From assembly GCA_003427395.1 (NCBI GenBank), contig BFEA01000625.1, positions 580,802-608,803 on the forward strand: a DNA stretch of 28,002 nucleotides, in the 5' to 3' direction. This document shows positions 18,487 through 27,925 of the stretch, one piece after another. The notes below the pieces were generated by a model. It did not search any database. It saw nothing but the letters and a program-made list of their open reading frames with translations, and was not told the origin of the DNA. The position numbers and the translations under genes were made by a program. Numbering within the stretch: the stretch's first letter is position 1; the number at the start of each line of letters is the position of its first letter. This DNA is from Chara braunii (lineage: Eukaryota; Streptophyta; Charophyceae; Charales; Characeae).

Positions 18487-19595
18487 AAGGGTGATAATGC
18501 AAACCACGGGAAGGGAAATATGCTCAACGGGTGTGCCGGGGAAAGAAAAAGGGACCATTGGGAGTGGGAAAAGAGGTTGGAAAAAAGGAGGGTACGAAAA
18601 GCTCGCCGGGGACGGCGCGATTTGGCATATGGGCTGGTTGTCGGGCGGCTGCCTACCAGCCAAGTACACTACTTTGACGGAATATTACCTTCTTTTGAAA
18701 ATATTTTTTTTGTTTTGCGTGTTTGACGCCTGGATGCATGAGGCTTGGGTTTTTTTTTTGGGAAAGTTGAGTATTTTGTTTTTTTACTAACGTTTGGACA
18801 AGCAAAAAAAGGGGCAGTCAACACCAGGTCTTGAGTGGGGCCAAGAGCGGACCTAAAAGTTGAGATTTCAATGAGATGCGCTAAGAGTGGGGGAACGACG
18901 GACTAAGGGAAGAAATTGTAATGAAACGGGGCATGGAGTGAGAGGTGGACCTTAACTAGCGGCAGTTGCAGGGCTGGTCCCAATGAAGAAATGGAGGTGC
19001 GATAAGGGCGACCAAGGAACCACTGTGTGCAGAGGCATGTGATTCAGGGACGTGGGTCCGGGTACGGATGGCCACAAGAGGGAGAGAGATCGGTTTCGCC
19101 TCGACGGATCAGTTGGACCTCCAGCCTCGAGGCTATCATCCTTGGCTATGGGGGGGTCGGCGCTTGTTGTGGGTGCCTCGCGAGATCAGCTCCGCGCTAT
19201 CTGATCGCCTTGACCAGGGCGACGTGACCAGGTCTAATAAAATCATCGCCACGTAGCCGGCGTATTTGATCTGGCATGGTGGTAAGAGAAGGATCATGCC
19301 CTGTGGTCAACTTGGATGGATCATATCGGGCAAGCGCCAGGACAGATCGTTGTGACTTGGGGGAACTGGACATTCGGCTGGCCGGGAAGGTGAGTTGCAA
19401 CCCCAACCACGTCGGGTGGCCGCAATGGAGCCCTGGGCGCACACCGGCACGCTTGGCAATCATCCTACGAACGATGACACAAGAGAAACGATGTCGACAC
19501 TTCGGAATGGGGACCGAGCGAGGGGGAATGTACGCTGAACCAAGCCAGGCGGCTAAGGCTCAAGATCGCGCGGCGAGATAAGTAGGAGCTCCAAC
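18487..19595. other. Unassigned region right of the retroelement
   Basis: No gene is recognised. A purine run, CAAAAAAAGGGGCAG at about 18802-18816, resembles a polypurine tract and would sit where a 3' LTR should begin, but the following bases (TCAACACC) do not open with TG and no matching LTR was seen on the left. Open frames of about 60-100 codons here overlap on both strands and match nothing I know. Confidence 0.35.
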
Positions 19596-20400
19596 CGTTT
19601 TTTCTCGTGGAGCCAAGGTGAGCTGGAAGAGCGAAAGAAAAATCGAAATTATGAAAAACCATCGATTGGAGGGGAGGAGCCGAGGGGAGATCAGTCAGGA
19701 GAAAGCCAACCGTTTCTCACAGGTCACCGCGCCAAGGTGAGGTGGAAGCGCGAAGCAGAGAAAAATCGAAATTATGAAAAAGCATCGATTGGAGGGGAGG
19801 AGCCGAGGAGAGATCAGTTAGGACAAAGCCAACCGTTTCTCTCAGGTCACCACGCCAAGGTGAGGTGGTGGAAGCGCTAAGCAATGAAAAATCGAAACTA
19901 TGAAAAAACATCGATTGGAGGGGAGGAGCCGAGGGGAGATCAGTCAGGAGAAAGCCAACTGTTTCTCGCAGGTCACCACGCCAAGGTGAGGTGGTGGAAG
20001 CGCGAAGCAAAGAAAAATTGAAATTATGAAAAAGCATCGATTGGAGGGGAGGAGCCGAGGAGAGATCAGTCAGGAGAAAGCCAACTGTTTCTCGCAGGTC
20101 ACCACGCCAAGGTGAGGTGGTGGAAGCGCGAAGCAAAGAAAAATTGAAATTATGAAAAAGCATCGATTGGAGGGGAGGAGCCGAGGAGAGATCAGTCAGG
20201 AGAAAGACAGAATGAGGCCACGCAGAGGGAGAGTAGGAGCTCCAACCGTTTCTCGCAGGGCCAAGGTGAGGTGGAAAGAGCGCGATGAGGAAAAATTGAA
20301 ATCAGGGAAACCATCGATTAAGAATTTAAGAGGGGAGGAGACGGGGAGAGATTGGTCGAGAGAAGACTGGAAACCGCGTGGTGGGAAAGAAGGAGCTCTA
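19596..20400 (+). repeat. 115-126-bp minisatellite, at least six copies
   Basis: Copies begin at 19596, 19711, 19834, 19960, 20086 and 20247, with CGTTTCTCGCAGG or a close variant. They share GCCAAGGTGAGGTGG, CATCGATTGGAGGGGAGGAG and GATCAGTCAGGAGAAAGCC. Central copies are 123-126 bp and very similar, the sixth is clearly diverged, and a seventh decayed copy may follow near 20406. Two central units are exactly 126 bp, so a reverse-strand frame stays open as a 42-residue repeat; I treat that as a by-product. Confidence 0.9.
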
Positions 20401-20990
20401 ACCATTTCTTAAAGACCGTTGAGCCAAGGTAAGATGGTGGGAGGATGAAGCGGGAAATATCGATGAAAAAAAAAAGGGGGGAGGTCGTTTGGGAGAGAAG
20501 GATTGGGAGGTCTAGGAGGAGGAGTTAGCATCAGTCGGCAGGAGAATTGAACAGGACCAACGGGTTGAGAGAGGAAGTGGAAAAAGTCGGAATTTGGTGA
20601 AACTTTCGACAAAGGACTGGTGGTAGTTCGCGGGAACTGTGATTGGAGGGAAGATGCAGAAGGAGGATTGATCTGGAAGGAGGAGGGGACGAGAAAAGAG
20701 TATAAAAGAGAGACGGGAGAGGGAGAAAGGGGCGCACGGAGGTGAGTGCACGCATTCGGGCGTTCGGATCGTAAGGCGATTCAGAGCCGAGCCGTCTCCT
20801 GACCCTTTTCGACCGAGCGCACGAAAGAGCTAAACAGAGTTGAGAGACAGAGGGATAGAGAGAACCATCAAAGGGGAAGGGCAGGGAGCACGGGAGAGAT
20901 AGTGGGGAGAGCACCCGTCAGCGCCCGTTCGCGAATCGAAGCGCTCGAAAGTGAGGTCGAAAGAGGGTGGAGGAGCGTTAGAGCTCAGCG
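20401..20990. other. Purine-rich unassigned DNA with a TATA-like box
   Basis: The stretch is rich in G and A and holds no gene I can support. TATAAAAG at 20701-20708 is a good TATA-box match followed by GA-rich sequence, so a promoter or LTR promoter is possible. Nothing downstream is a credible open frame, since the next long frame (20902-21528) is mostly Arg-Glu dipeptides. Confidence 0.35.
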
Positions 20991-20994
20991 TGGG

Positions 20995-21049
20995 GAGAGC
21001 TCGTCGGGCTGCGGACGGGCGGTCCTAGCGCACGGCCACGCACACGCGC

Positions 21050-21141
<92 letters not shown>

Positions 21142-21294
21142 CTTTCCACTCAATCTGGTTGCGCACGAGCAGACCTAGCGCACGGACGCACGCGTGCGCG
21201 CACGCAAGAGAGAGAGGGAGAGAGGAAGGAGCTTTCCACTCAATCTGGCTGCGCACAGGAAGTCCTAGCGCACTGTCGCGCGGGCGCACGCGCA

Positions 21295-21339
<45 letters not shown>

Positions 21340-21490
21340 GATTTTTCCACTCAATCTGGCTGCGTGCGGGCAGTCCTAGCGCACGGCCGCGAGAGAGAAA
21401 GAGAGAGAGAGAGAGGAGGAGCTTTCTACTCAATCTTGCTGCGCACAGGCAGTTCTAGCGCACATTCGCGGTGGAGAGAGAGAGAGAGAA
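20995..21490 (+). repeat. Five copies of a 60-80-bp unit linked by (GA)n arrays
   Basis: A unit with TTTCCACTCAATCTGG..TGCGCAC..CAG.CCTAGCGCAC occurs at about 20997 (diverged), 21140, 21230, 21341 and 21420. Copies are separated by GA microsatellites: 21051-21139, 21207-21229, 21305-21338, 21391-21418 and beyond. Several copies are followed by CG/CA-alternating tracts (for example 21188-21204 and 21283-21305), which can adopt Z-DNA. Expansion by slippage plus duplication of the linked unit explains the pattern. Confidence 0.85.
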
Positions 21491-22486
21491 GCGCAGGCGA
21501 CCGGGAGAGAAGAGAGAGAGAGAGATAGGGAAAAAAAAGGAGAGAGGGAGAGGAAAAAGAGGGGGGAAAGAAGGAGAGGCTGTCGAGGTCTGGCGCTCGC
21601 TAACCAAGGTCTTGCTCGAGTTAAGGGTCGTTCGTATGCCGAGTATTCTCTGCAAGCGGAGGGCACCAGTGTCATTTCTCACAGTTTCGAGCCGAGTTCT
21701 CGCCGAGCTAAGGAGCTCCTCCGCCGACTTTCACAGGTACGAGCAAGGCTTCTGCCCTCGAGTTCCATGATCACAAGCTGAGCTTTTGGGTTCCGCAGTT
21801 TGCTAGCGAAGCACTTCGCGACCAAGTGTAACGATCACGAGCGGAGCTTTGTAAGCTCGGGCTCCGCACCGTCGCGCGCCACGGGAGAGCTGCGCTTTCC
21901 CTTGAAGAGCCAAGATCGAGTTCGATGGCTGCAGACCGAGCCCTTGGTCGAGCTTAGCACGTCACACTTGAGTTTTGCGGTTGTGAGCCGAGCTCTCGGG
22001 GGGGCCGAATGCTGCGAGCTCAAGCCCAGCAGTCCCGGTTTGAGCATCCTGGTCAGGCGAACGTAAGGGTTGTGCATCTCGGGGCTTCGAACCTTTGGGG
22101 TGCCGGTTTCGGGCTTCGATCTTCGCCCCCACGTACGGCACATTGCAGACGTCCCCTCGCCAGTACGGGCTGGGCTTGTTCAAAGTTTGGTGTCATTCTA
22201 TTTAAGGTTTCGGGGCTGTTCAATCTGCAATTCGGTACTCTCCAGCTAGCGGTTCGCGGGAAAGTGAGAGGGAGAGAGAGAAGGACGGAAGTGAACGCCT
22301 GTCGTTCGGGCCTTCGGTTGGGTTACTTCGGGTCCGCCCCCCCGTCCATTGGCACACCTCAGACTGCAGTCGACCTGACGGAACCGGTTCTGCACCGGGT
22401 CGCTTCTGCATTTTTTTGCCTCTGGACGTTCAGGGCTTTCGCGCGGAGATAAGTCGTTATCGTTTTTCGAACTCTGGCAGAGAGAG
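21491..22486. other. Unassigned region with CGAGCYGAGCT-type short repeats
   Basis: GATCACAAGCTGAGCTTT (21769) and GATCACGAGCGGAGCTTT (21833) are two copies at 64-bp spacing, and similar GAGCCGAG or GAGCGGAG words recur from 21690 to 22010. Overlapping frames up to 147 codons exist in several phases but share no family pattern. I see no RNA gene. Confidence 0.35.
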
Positions 22487-22549
22487 GTGGAGAGAGGGAG
22501 AGACAGAGCGGAGCGAGGGAGAAAGTTGAGAGAGAGAGAGAGAGGCCGA

Positions 22550-23212
22550 CTCTTCTATGTAAGATATGTTGATGATTTTGTTATTATCATAACAGCAGGA
22601 TCCAGAGCAGATGCTGTCGAGATCAAAAGGTTGGTGACGCAATTCTTATCTGAAGAGCTTAAACTGGAGCTTAATCAGCAGGTGCGAAGCACAAAAAGTC
22701 ATAATGGGATATCTCTCCTAAGTACCCAAATTCATGNCGTGAAATGGAAGGCACAAAATCAAGTCTCTTGGGTTAGGCGCGAAGCGCACGGAAAAGTATA
22801 CCGAAGAAGGATACACCCGAGACTCATTCTCCGCCGAGCCCCTATCAAGGAGCTTGTAGAACCACTTAAGAAGAAGGGATTTGTAAGACGCACTTACAAA
22901 GGTTATATCCTTCCTATGCCAATAAGAATTATGATCCCGATGGACCACGCAGATATACTTGCATTTTACAATGCAAAAACCCGTGGCATTTTCAACTACT
23001 ACTCCTTTGCGGCTCCCCTGGCNGGCCTGAGTCGTATTATACACTTATTGTGGTCTTCATGTGGTCTTANGTTATCAACTAAATACAAACATAGGTCTTT
23101 GAGAAAAACAGTGTATCGGTTGGGCAAGGATCTCAAGTGCCCAGAAACGGGTACAACGTTCTATAAACCTAGCCTTTATCATCGATCGATCACCGTGCCT
23201 CCGTGTTGTTAA
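22550..23212 (+). pseudogene. Group II intron maturase fragment (mitochondrial type)
   Basis: From LFYVRYVDDFVIIITAGSRA the frame shows the reverse-transcriptase YVDD motif and the LKLELNQ segment, then a maturase domain X: IHPRLILRRAPIKELVEPLK, KKGFVRRTYKGYILP, FYNAKTRGIFNYYSF and LSTKYKHRSLRKTV, ending at TAA 23210. Such proteins splice their host intron and are typical of plant and algal mitochondria. The N-terminal part of the reverse transcriptase (before YVDD) is missing, and no HNH domain follows. The segment is flanked by (GA)n on both sides and has three isolated N bases (22737, 23023, 23070). It is most likely an organelle-derived insertion rather than a nuclear gene. Confidence 0.8.
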
Positions 23213-23272
23213 ACAGAACCATGCCGGATGGAATGGATGACTCCAAGTGAAATGAAATGTAAATGGACGGGC

Positions 23273-23274
<2 letters not shown>

Positions 23275-23346
<72 letters not shown>
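23275..23346. repeat. (GA)n microsatellite
   Basis: A nearly pure GA array with one AA interruption continues into AG-rich degenerate repeats to about 23456 (GAAAGAAAGCAGAGAG words). It faces a similar GA-rich tract left of the maturase fragment (22480-22542). Confidence 0.95.
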
Positions 23347-23348
<2 letters not shown>

Positions 23349-23504
23349 GAGAGAAAGAGAGCAGAGAGAAAGAAAGCAGAGAGAGAGAAAGAAAGCAGAG
23401 AGGGAGAGAGAGAAAGGGATAGAGGGCGGGCGAGAGAAAAGAGAGAGAGAGAGAGACGGGCTCGGGAGTCTTCCAAAATGGAACGTTGAAGAAGTTTTTG
23501 TTTT

Positions 23505-23720
23505 TGTTTTAATTTCTGAATTTCTTATTGAGTCCGCGTCAATCCGGATCAAAAAAAAAGGGGGGTGTTCTGCGCCCGGGCCGTTCGTTTCCTAAATCTC
23601 TGCTGCAGCTCGTGAGTTGTTCTAAAAGTGAACCTTGGAAAAGGGGCTTTCACTTCCGACTGTTCAATTTCTAAATTTCGATTTGAGTTCGTGTCAACTT
23701 GGGTCGAACTAGTCCTCGTG
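23505..23720 (+). repeat. Two copies of a segment at about 155-bp spacing
   Basis: AATTTCTGAATTTCTTATTG (23511) and AATTTCTAAATTTCGATTTG (23666) each lead into GAGT(C/T)CG(C/T)GTCAA..GG(A/G)TC. The first copy ends in AAAAAAAAAGGGGGG (23551-23565), a polypurine-like run followed by TGTTCTG. A retroelement 3' end is possible but unproven. Confidence 0.55.
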
Positions 23721-23814
23721 CCCGTTGAAAAACAGACCCCTTCGGGCATGTTTCCTTTTGCAACAGCTACTTGAGCCTGGTTCCAGCCCTTGCTTATCCT
23801 TTTCCCTTCTTGCG

Positions 23815-24075
23815 GTCACTGTTCCGCTACTTTGAGAACTGATCGGTTAAAAATTCCTTTCTCTTTTGGTCTCTTTGGAAACGCTGTTTTTCAGTGGGGG
23901 TCTGGCCCACTTGTGAGACTGTTCGGTTAATTTTCTCGGGTCTTCTTTGGAAACGTTGTTTTTAGCTTGGGTCAGGTCCACTTGTGAGACTGCTCGGTTA
24001 ATCTCCTCGGGTCCTCCTTGGAACGGTGTTTTCAGTTCGGGTCTAATGCGCTTGCGAACACTGTTCGGGACAGGC
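23815..24075 (+). repeat. About 71-bp minisatellite, four copies
   Basis: Units share (C/T)TTG(T/C)GA(G/A).ACTG.TCGG(T/G), a pyrimidine-rich TCTTCTTTGG segment and GGTC. Clear phase points are CACTTGTGAGACTG at 23908 and at 23979, with diverged copies before (about 23838) and after (24049). The period is 70-71 bp. Confidence 0.8.
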
Positions 24076-24142
24076 TCCCTTTGTGACCAACTGGAAATTC
24101 GGAAGTCGCCTGAGTCGGATGCGGAGGAAGGAGGTGGTCCTC

Positions 24143-24160
24143 ACAAAGGGGGGCTGTTGA
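24143..24160 (+). other. Polypurine tract and possible LTR start
   Basis: ACAAAGGGGGGC (24143-24154) is directly followed by TGTTGA, the arrangement seen at the 3' LTR start of plant LTR retroelements. No second LTR copy was found, so this is only a candidate remnant. Confidence 0.3.
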
Positions 24161-25477
24161 AAGAAAGGGGTCCCTTGAGCCGCGAGCCGCCGGCCCGGCG
24201 GTCGCTGGTAGGGATCACGAGGGGACCGGCCGACACCGCGACGACACACTTGGAATGCCATAAAAAAATAAATGATACTACCGCCGCGAGCCGCCAAAAA
24301 GTGAGTGAGCGATACCTCCACCTTGTCGCGCTGCAAACGAAGATCCTCGTTCCAAAAATAAGAGGCACTGCCTTGGCGTCAAAACCAGGCTCGACGCCGG
24401 TCCCACAACACCTCCGCAAAATTACCCCGACGTCCACGTTCGACAAGGTCCCCCCCCCCCCATTTATGCGGATGTAGCTTTACCGTTTGATCACTCCGGT
24501 AACATGCACCCTCATGTCGGCCACTTCCAAGGGCAAAAATAATAGAACCCTATCCTTGGCCGAGGCTGGGTCCAAAAGTGTCGCTCCCTTGAGCTTGGAG
24601 AGGAGGTTCCTCTCCAATGGAGTCGTCCCTAGCTTATATGTCGAAGGTCTGATACCAACCCAAAGTGGCAGCAAGGTGCCTCCACCTTATGGCTATGGTG
24701 GCTCAGCCTTCTCCTCCTTGCTCCAGCAGCTCCTCTAGTAGACTCCCAGCCACTTCCCGCAACACTCCCGCAGTTCACGAATGCCTTGGAGTGTGCGACC
24801 ACTTCAACAACACGTGCTCCTTGTGTGGCAACTTCTGGAGCACTGCCTGCTTTTATAGTCGAGGTGGTGAGTTATCGACACTCTACCCCTTATACAATAA
24901 TTTGAGATGGCCCTGAACCCTTGATTTTTGCGAGATCGACGGTGTGACATCGTCGCACCTCAGCCGCACACTTAGTGCGACTGGCGTTGACTATTACCCC
25001 TTCTCTCGTTTTTATCTATTCAGGGTTAGTTCAATTAGTCATCTCGTAATTCTCAAGAGGTGGTTGACGTCGTCTCGTTTATGAAACAATTTTTCTTGTA
25101 ATTTTCATACCATTATTCTAGGAGTTACGAGACTTTAAAGTTTGACGTACCTGGCTATTTTTCCCAGTGCAGGTACGTCGAGAGAAGGTTGGACTTTGTG
25201 TTTTATTCAATCCATGCCTTCCTATTCTCTGATGGATCCCCAACCATGAGATCCACTGATCTCAATGGCGGGAATCACGTCATTATTCCCTCAGCCCATC
25301 CCCCATGTGCTTGTGTCTTTTCTCCGACACTCAACCCCACCCCCAGGATTATAAAGATCCAACGTGGGGGTGTTGAGTCTGCAGGGTGGCTATAATGGCC
25401 CAGTTGAGGCCAAAGAGGTGCCATCATGACCCTCTCTGTCTCACTCGCAGTCACGGCCCCCACGGTGGCCTTTGCTG
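24161..25477. other. Unassigned region with retroelement-like scraps
   Basis: On the minus strand 24657-24646 reads TGGTATCAGACC, one mismatch from the plant initiator-Met primer-binding site TGGTATCAGAGC. Minus-strand frames next to it are short and carry no gag signature. Plus-strand frames (for example 23947-24477) are Pro/Arg-rich and match nothing. The stretch 24680-24900 is Ser/Cys-rich in translation but has no domain I recognise. No gene is called. Confidence 0.35.
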
Positions 25478-25490
25478 CACTACAAGAAAA
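25478..25490 (+). mobile_element. CACTA (En/Spm-type) terminal inverted repeat, one end
   Basis: CACTACAAGAAAA is the canonical start of plant CACTA transposons. If real, the element extends to the right. The matching end (TTTTCTTGTAGTG) is absent from the window and no transposase is seen, so it is a truncated or non-autonomous copy, or a chance match. Confidence 0.45.
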
Positions 25491-26340
25491 CGAGTGTGCA
25501 AAAAGAGAGTGAATCTTTCACTAGGAAAAAAAAAAAAAAACGCAGAAAAATGTGTCCCCCCTTTGCTCGTTTCCCATGGATGCGGTCCAAACAACACAAC
25601 CCCCTCCTCCTTCAAACTATCGCCAAGTCTGAATGAACCTTCCCGTAGGCTTGGGAAGGTGCATAGCCTCGGTGGTATCAGCAACCACTGGAAGGTTCAT
25701 GGTCGTTGGTACATGGGCAGCCACGGGGTAGAGCTGGCAAGAAAAAAAAAAAAAAAAGGAAACAAATGAAACAAAAAAAGAAAAGGAAGAAAACAGTTGA
25801 AGGGAACCGAGCTCCGTTTTAGGCGGAGCTAGCTGTGGGCCCTGGGGATAGAATCCCCTGCCCGTTTTCCTTAGCGTCATCTGGCGCTTTTTATTTTTGT
25901 CGTTTTTGTTATTGTTTTTTTTTGTCTTTCGTTCATTTTCGTTTTTACGTGTTTTTCCCGTTCTTTTTCCTAGAACCTGCGGTTCGAAACCCCACCACGC
26001 GAGCGTGCTAACGAAGTTTTTCACATTGTTTTACATAACTTTTACCCTTTCTTTTCATTTTTTTGCCTTTCTTTTTCGCGTTTCTTTTCTTTATTGCGTT
26101 TTCTCGTTTTCTTTCCTCGCAGCCCATGGTTCGAGACCTCGTTTGCATGGTCAGCGGGTCACACTACGGAAAAACATCGAACTGATTTTTTTTATTTTTA
26201 TTTTTTTGCTTCCGTTTTGTCCTCCTTCGTTCCCCCCGTTTTCCTCTCAACGCGGTTTTCCTGCTTCCTACCCCACTGGATGTCGGGGGTACCTGGGCTC
26301 GATCCGTAGGTCCTTCACTTATTAACTCGCCCCTAGACAT
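25491..26340. other. Unassigned A/T-homopolymer-rich DNA with hairpins
   Basis: A-runs (25525-25540, 25741-25757) and T-rich tracts (25887-25925, 26188-26206) dominate. Between them AGCTCCG (about 25810-25816) pairs with CGGAGCT (25824-25830), and GGGGAT (25843-25848) pairs with ATCCCC (25852-25857) inside GGGC/GCCC. The A-rich tract next to short GC hairpins recalls 4040-4285. GGTTCGAAACC (25980) and GGTTCGAGACC (26129) look like polymerase III B boxes but lack a tRNA around them. No gene is called. Confidence 0.4.
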
Positions 26341-26341
26341 A

Positions 26342-26393
26342 TTGGGCTAGCTCCTACCATAGTATGGGTAGGAGCACCACTTTTACAAGTAGT
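26342..26393. repeat. Structured element, copy 2 (related to 4795-4858)
   Basis: TTGGGCTAGCTCCTA is identical to 4795-4809. The next stem, GCTCCTACC (26350-26358) with GGTAGGAGC (about 26366-26374), is perfect but has bases different from copy 1, as expected for compensatory change. A second imperfect stem follows around ACTT/AAGT. The P1 closing strand GCCCA of copy 1 is absent. Some resemblance to a tRNA D-arm plus anticodon arm exists, but no acceptor or T arm completes it. Confidence 0.45.
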
Positions 26394-26479
26394 ATTTGTC
26401 ACGGACCCTGTCAGTATTTCCAAGACACTTTTCTTTGCCGGACGGATTCTCCTTTGTCCACTGCCTTTTCCGCGCCACC

Positions 26480-27110
26480 CAAGGCAGATACTTAACTTAG
26501 TAGAACGGTACGGCGCATACGCATATCGCAGTCTCTGAATCACGCGGTTGTCGAGCGCCCCTAAAGAGGTTCCAATAACACATGCTTTTACGGGTAGACC
26601 CTTCAAGATAGTTTTTTAGGTTACCCCGTTATCACTCCGCCTCCGAGCCACGTCTGACGAGGTTGTTTTCAATCGTCAGTCTCTGAATCACGCGGTTGTC
26701 GAGCTGTCTCTTATACACATCTAGATGTGTATAAGAGACAGCGTCTGACGAGGTTGTTTTCAATCGTCAGTCTCTGAATCACGCGGTTGTCGAGCGCCCC
26801 TCTGAGCCACGTCTGACGCGATTGTTTTCAACTGTCGGGCGCTGAATCGCGAGGTTGTCGAGCATCGTCCCTAGTAGGGGCGACGGAGAATGACTTGTCT
26901 CGTTATGTCCACTCGTTATGTCCACCTCCATAACTTCCTTCTCGCATTACGTGGACACATGCTTCGCCTAGTTGAAAGGCATGGCGCGCACGCACGACGT
27001 AGGAGCGGGGTTAATTCCTATAGGGGCTGCAATAGGGTAGGTTTTCTTCAATAGTTTTCTTAGATTTTCCCCTTTCCTATGCCGCAACCACGCCTCTTCT
27101 AACGCCAATC
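26480..27110. repeat. Diverged duplicated segment with about 62-bp hairpin repeats
   Basis: CTGAATCACGCGGTTGTCGA recurs at about 26535, 26683 and 26774, with a variant (CTGAATCGCGAGGTTGTCGA) at about 26843. It is usually preceded by a hairpin, CTGACGA..TTG and CAATCGTCAG. The copy at 26742-26794 is an artefact (see the adapter entry). Separately, 26485-26640 and 26955-27090 look like diverged copies (AACGGTACGGCGCATACGC versus AAGGCATGGCGCGCACGC). Minus-strand frames across them resemble each other weakly; no protein family is recognised. Confidence 0.5.
26704..26741. other. Tn5/Nextera mate-pair junction adapter (assembly artefact)
   Basis: The 38 bases are the 19-base Tn5 mosaic end CTGTCTCTTATACACATCT joined to its reverse complement, which is the circularisation junction of Nextera mate-pair libraries. 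It is flanked by an exact 53-bp direct repeat (26651-26703 and 26742-26794). The adapter and one repeat copy (91 bp) are therefore most likely artificial, with the genome carrying a single copy here. Confidence 0.97.
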
Positions 27111-27898
27111 TTTTCCTTCGATGGTTCATGTCACGGTACGCCTTTGCAGCGTCAACTTCCCTTCCGATAGTCACTTGGGTGCCCAACCCTAGAGTTCAAG
27201 TAACAGATTTATAAAAGACAGATGCAAGGTCAATACCTGGTAAGAAAAGAAAAAGAAATGTGTACACGAAGTTGGGATACTCATAAAATCTTTTGCCACA
27301 CCGTGACAGATTATCTCCGGTCTGTCCCTCTCTCACTCATCGGCGCTCCGTCGGTTTATTTGATAGAACGGTGTGCCGCCTGGGAGCCGTCAAAAACACC
27401 TGCAGATACCCTTGTAAGGGTTCATGCCCCCACACCGTTTGTATGTTCTTTGTCCCTTTATGCAGTGCAGTTTTCACAACGGATCTATGGCATGTGAGTT
27501 GCTGCTTGTAGGCTTGTCTGTACATGCGAGGTATGGTATGTGTAACGTTTTGTTCGGTTTGGCGTGCATTTTTTTTGTTTCTGTTGTTCATGCAGCAAAA
27601 GTGTACACTGTCACTTTGCCAGGTTGTGGTTAGTATGCGTACATCGTGTGGTGCGTTCGTGAGATGTGGTAGGTCTATCGTGTTGTGTCGTTTCGGTTGT
27701 TTTCACTTACTAGTTCAATATCTTTTGGTAATGTATTTGCGTTGGCCTACTTTTGTTGTTCGTATTTGTATATTGGTCGTGTGCGGTTTGTGTTGTATAG
27801 GTTAAGTGTATGTAAAGCTATGATTTTTTCTTGTATTTATATTTATAATTATATTTATGTGTGTATTATATAAAAGGCTTAATGTATATAGGATATCT
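27111..27898. other. Unassigned T-rich region with dispersed motif copy
   Basis: No gene is recognised. At 27392-27430 lies the second copy of the hairpin motif found at 5368-5408 (AAAAACACC, then ACCCT/AGGGT around TGTA, ending TGCCCC); its outer stem is weaker. From about 27500 the plus strand becomes T/G-rich with short frames rich in Cys, Phe and Val, typical of low-complexity DNA. Confidence 0.4.
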
Positions 27899-27925
27899 CT
27901 GTCTCTCTCTCTCTGTCTTTCTCTG

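Noticed and set aside
18802-19590. 3' LTR of the gypsy element
   Set aside because: A polypurine-like run exists, but the next bases do not start with TG and no matching direct repeat was seen left of 7541.
19717-20163. Minus-strand 148-codon protein with 42-residue repeats
   Set aside because: It coincides exactly with a 126-bp minisatellite and shows no domain; frame retention follows from the unit length.
20902-21528. 208-codon frame of Arg-Glu repeats
   Set aside because: It is the translation of (GA)n arrays and linked minisatellite units; the opposite strand is equally open as Ser-Leu repeats.
23228-23595. Arg-Glu-rich frames right of the maturase fragment
   Set aside because: Pure (GA)n translation with no conserved domain.
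25978-26145. tRNA or SINE from GGTTCGAAACC and GGTTCGAGACC B-box matches
   Set aside because: No A box at the right distance and no cloverleaf could be drawn.
26651-26680. CTGACGA motif as a second hammerhead
   Set aside because: It matches CUGANGA, but GTCAG stands where GAAA is required and stem I cannot form; it is a simple hairpin.
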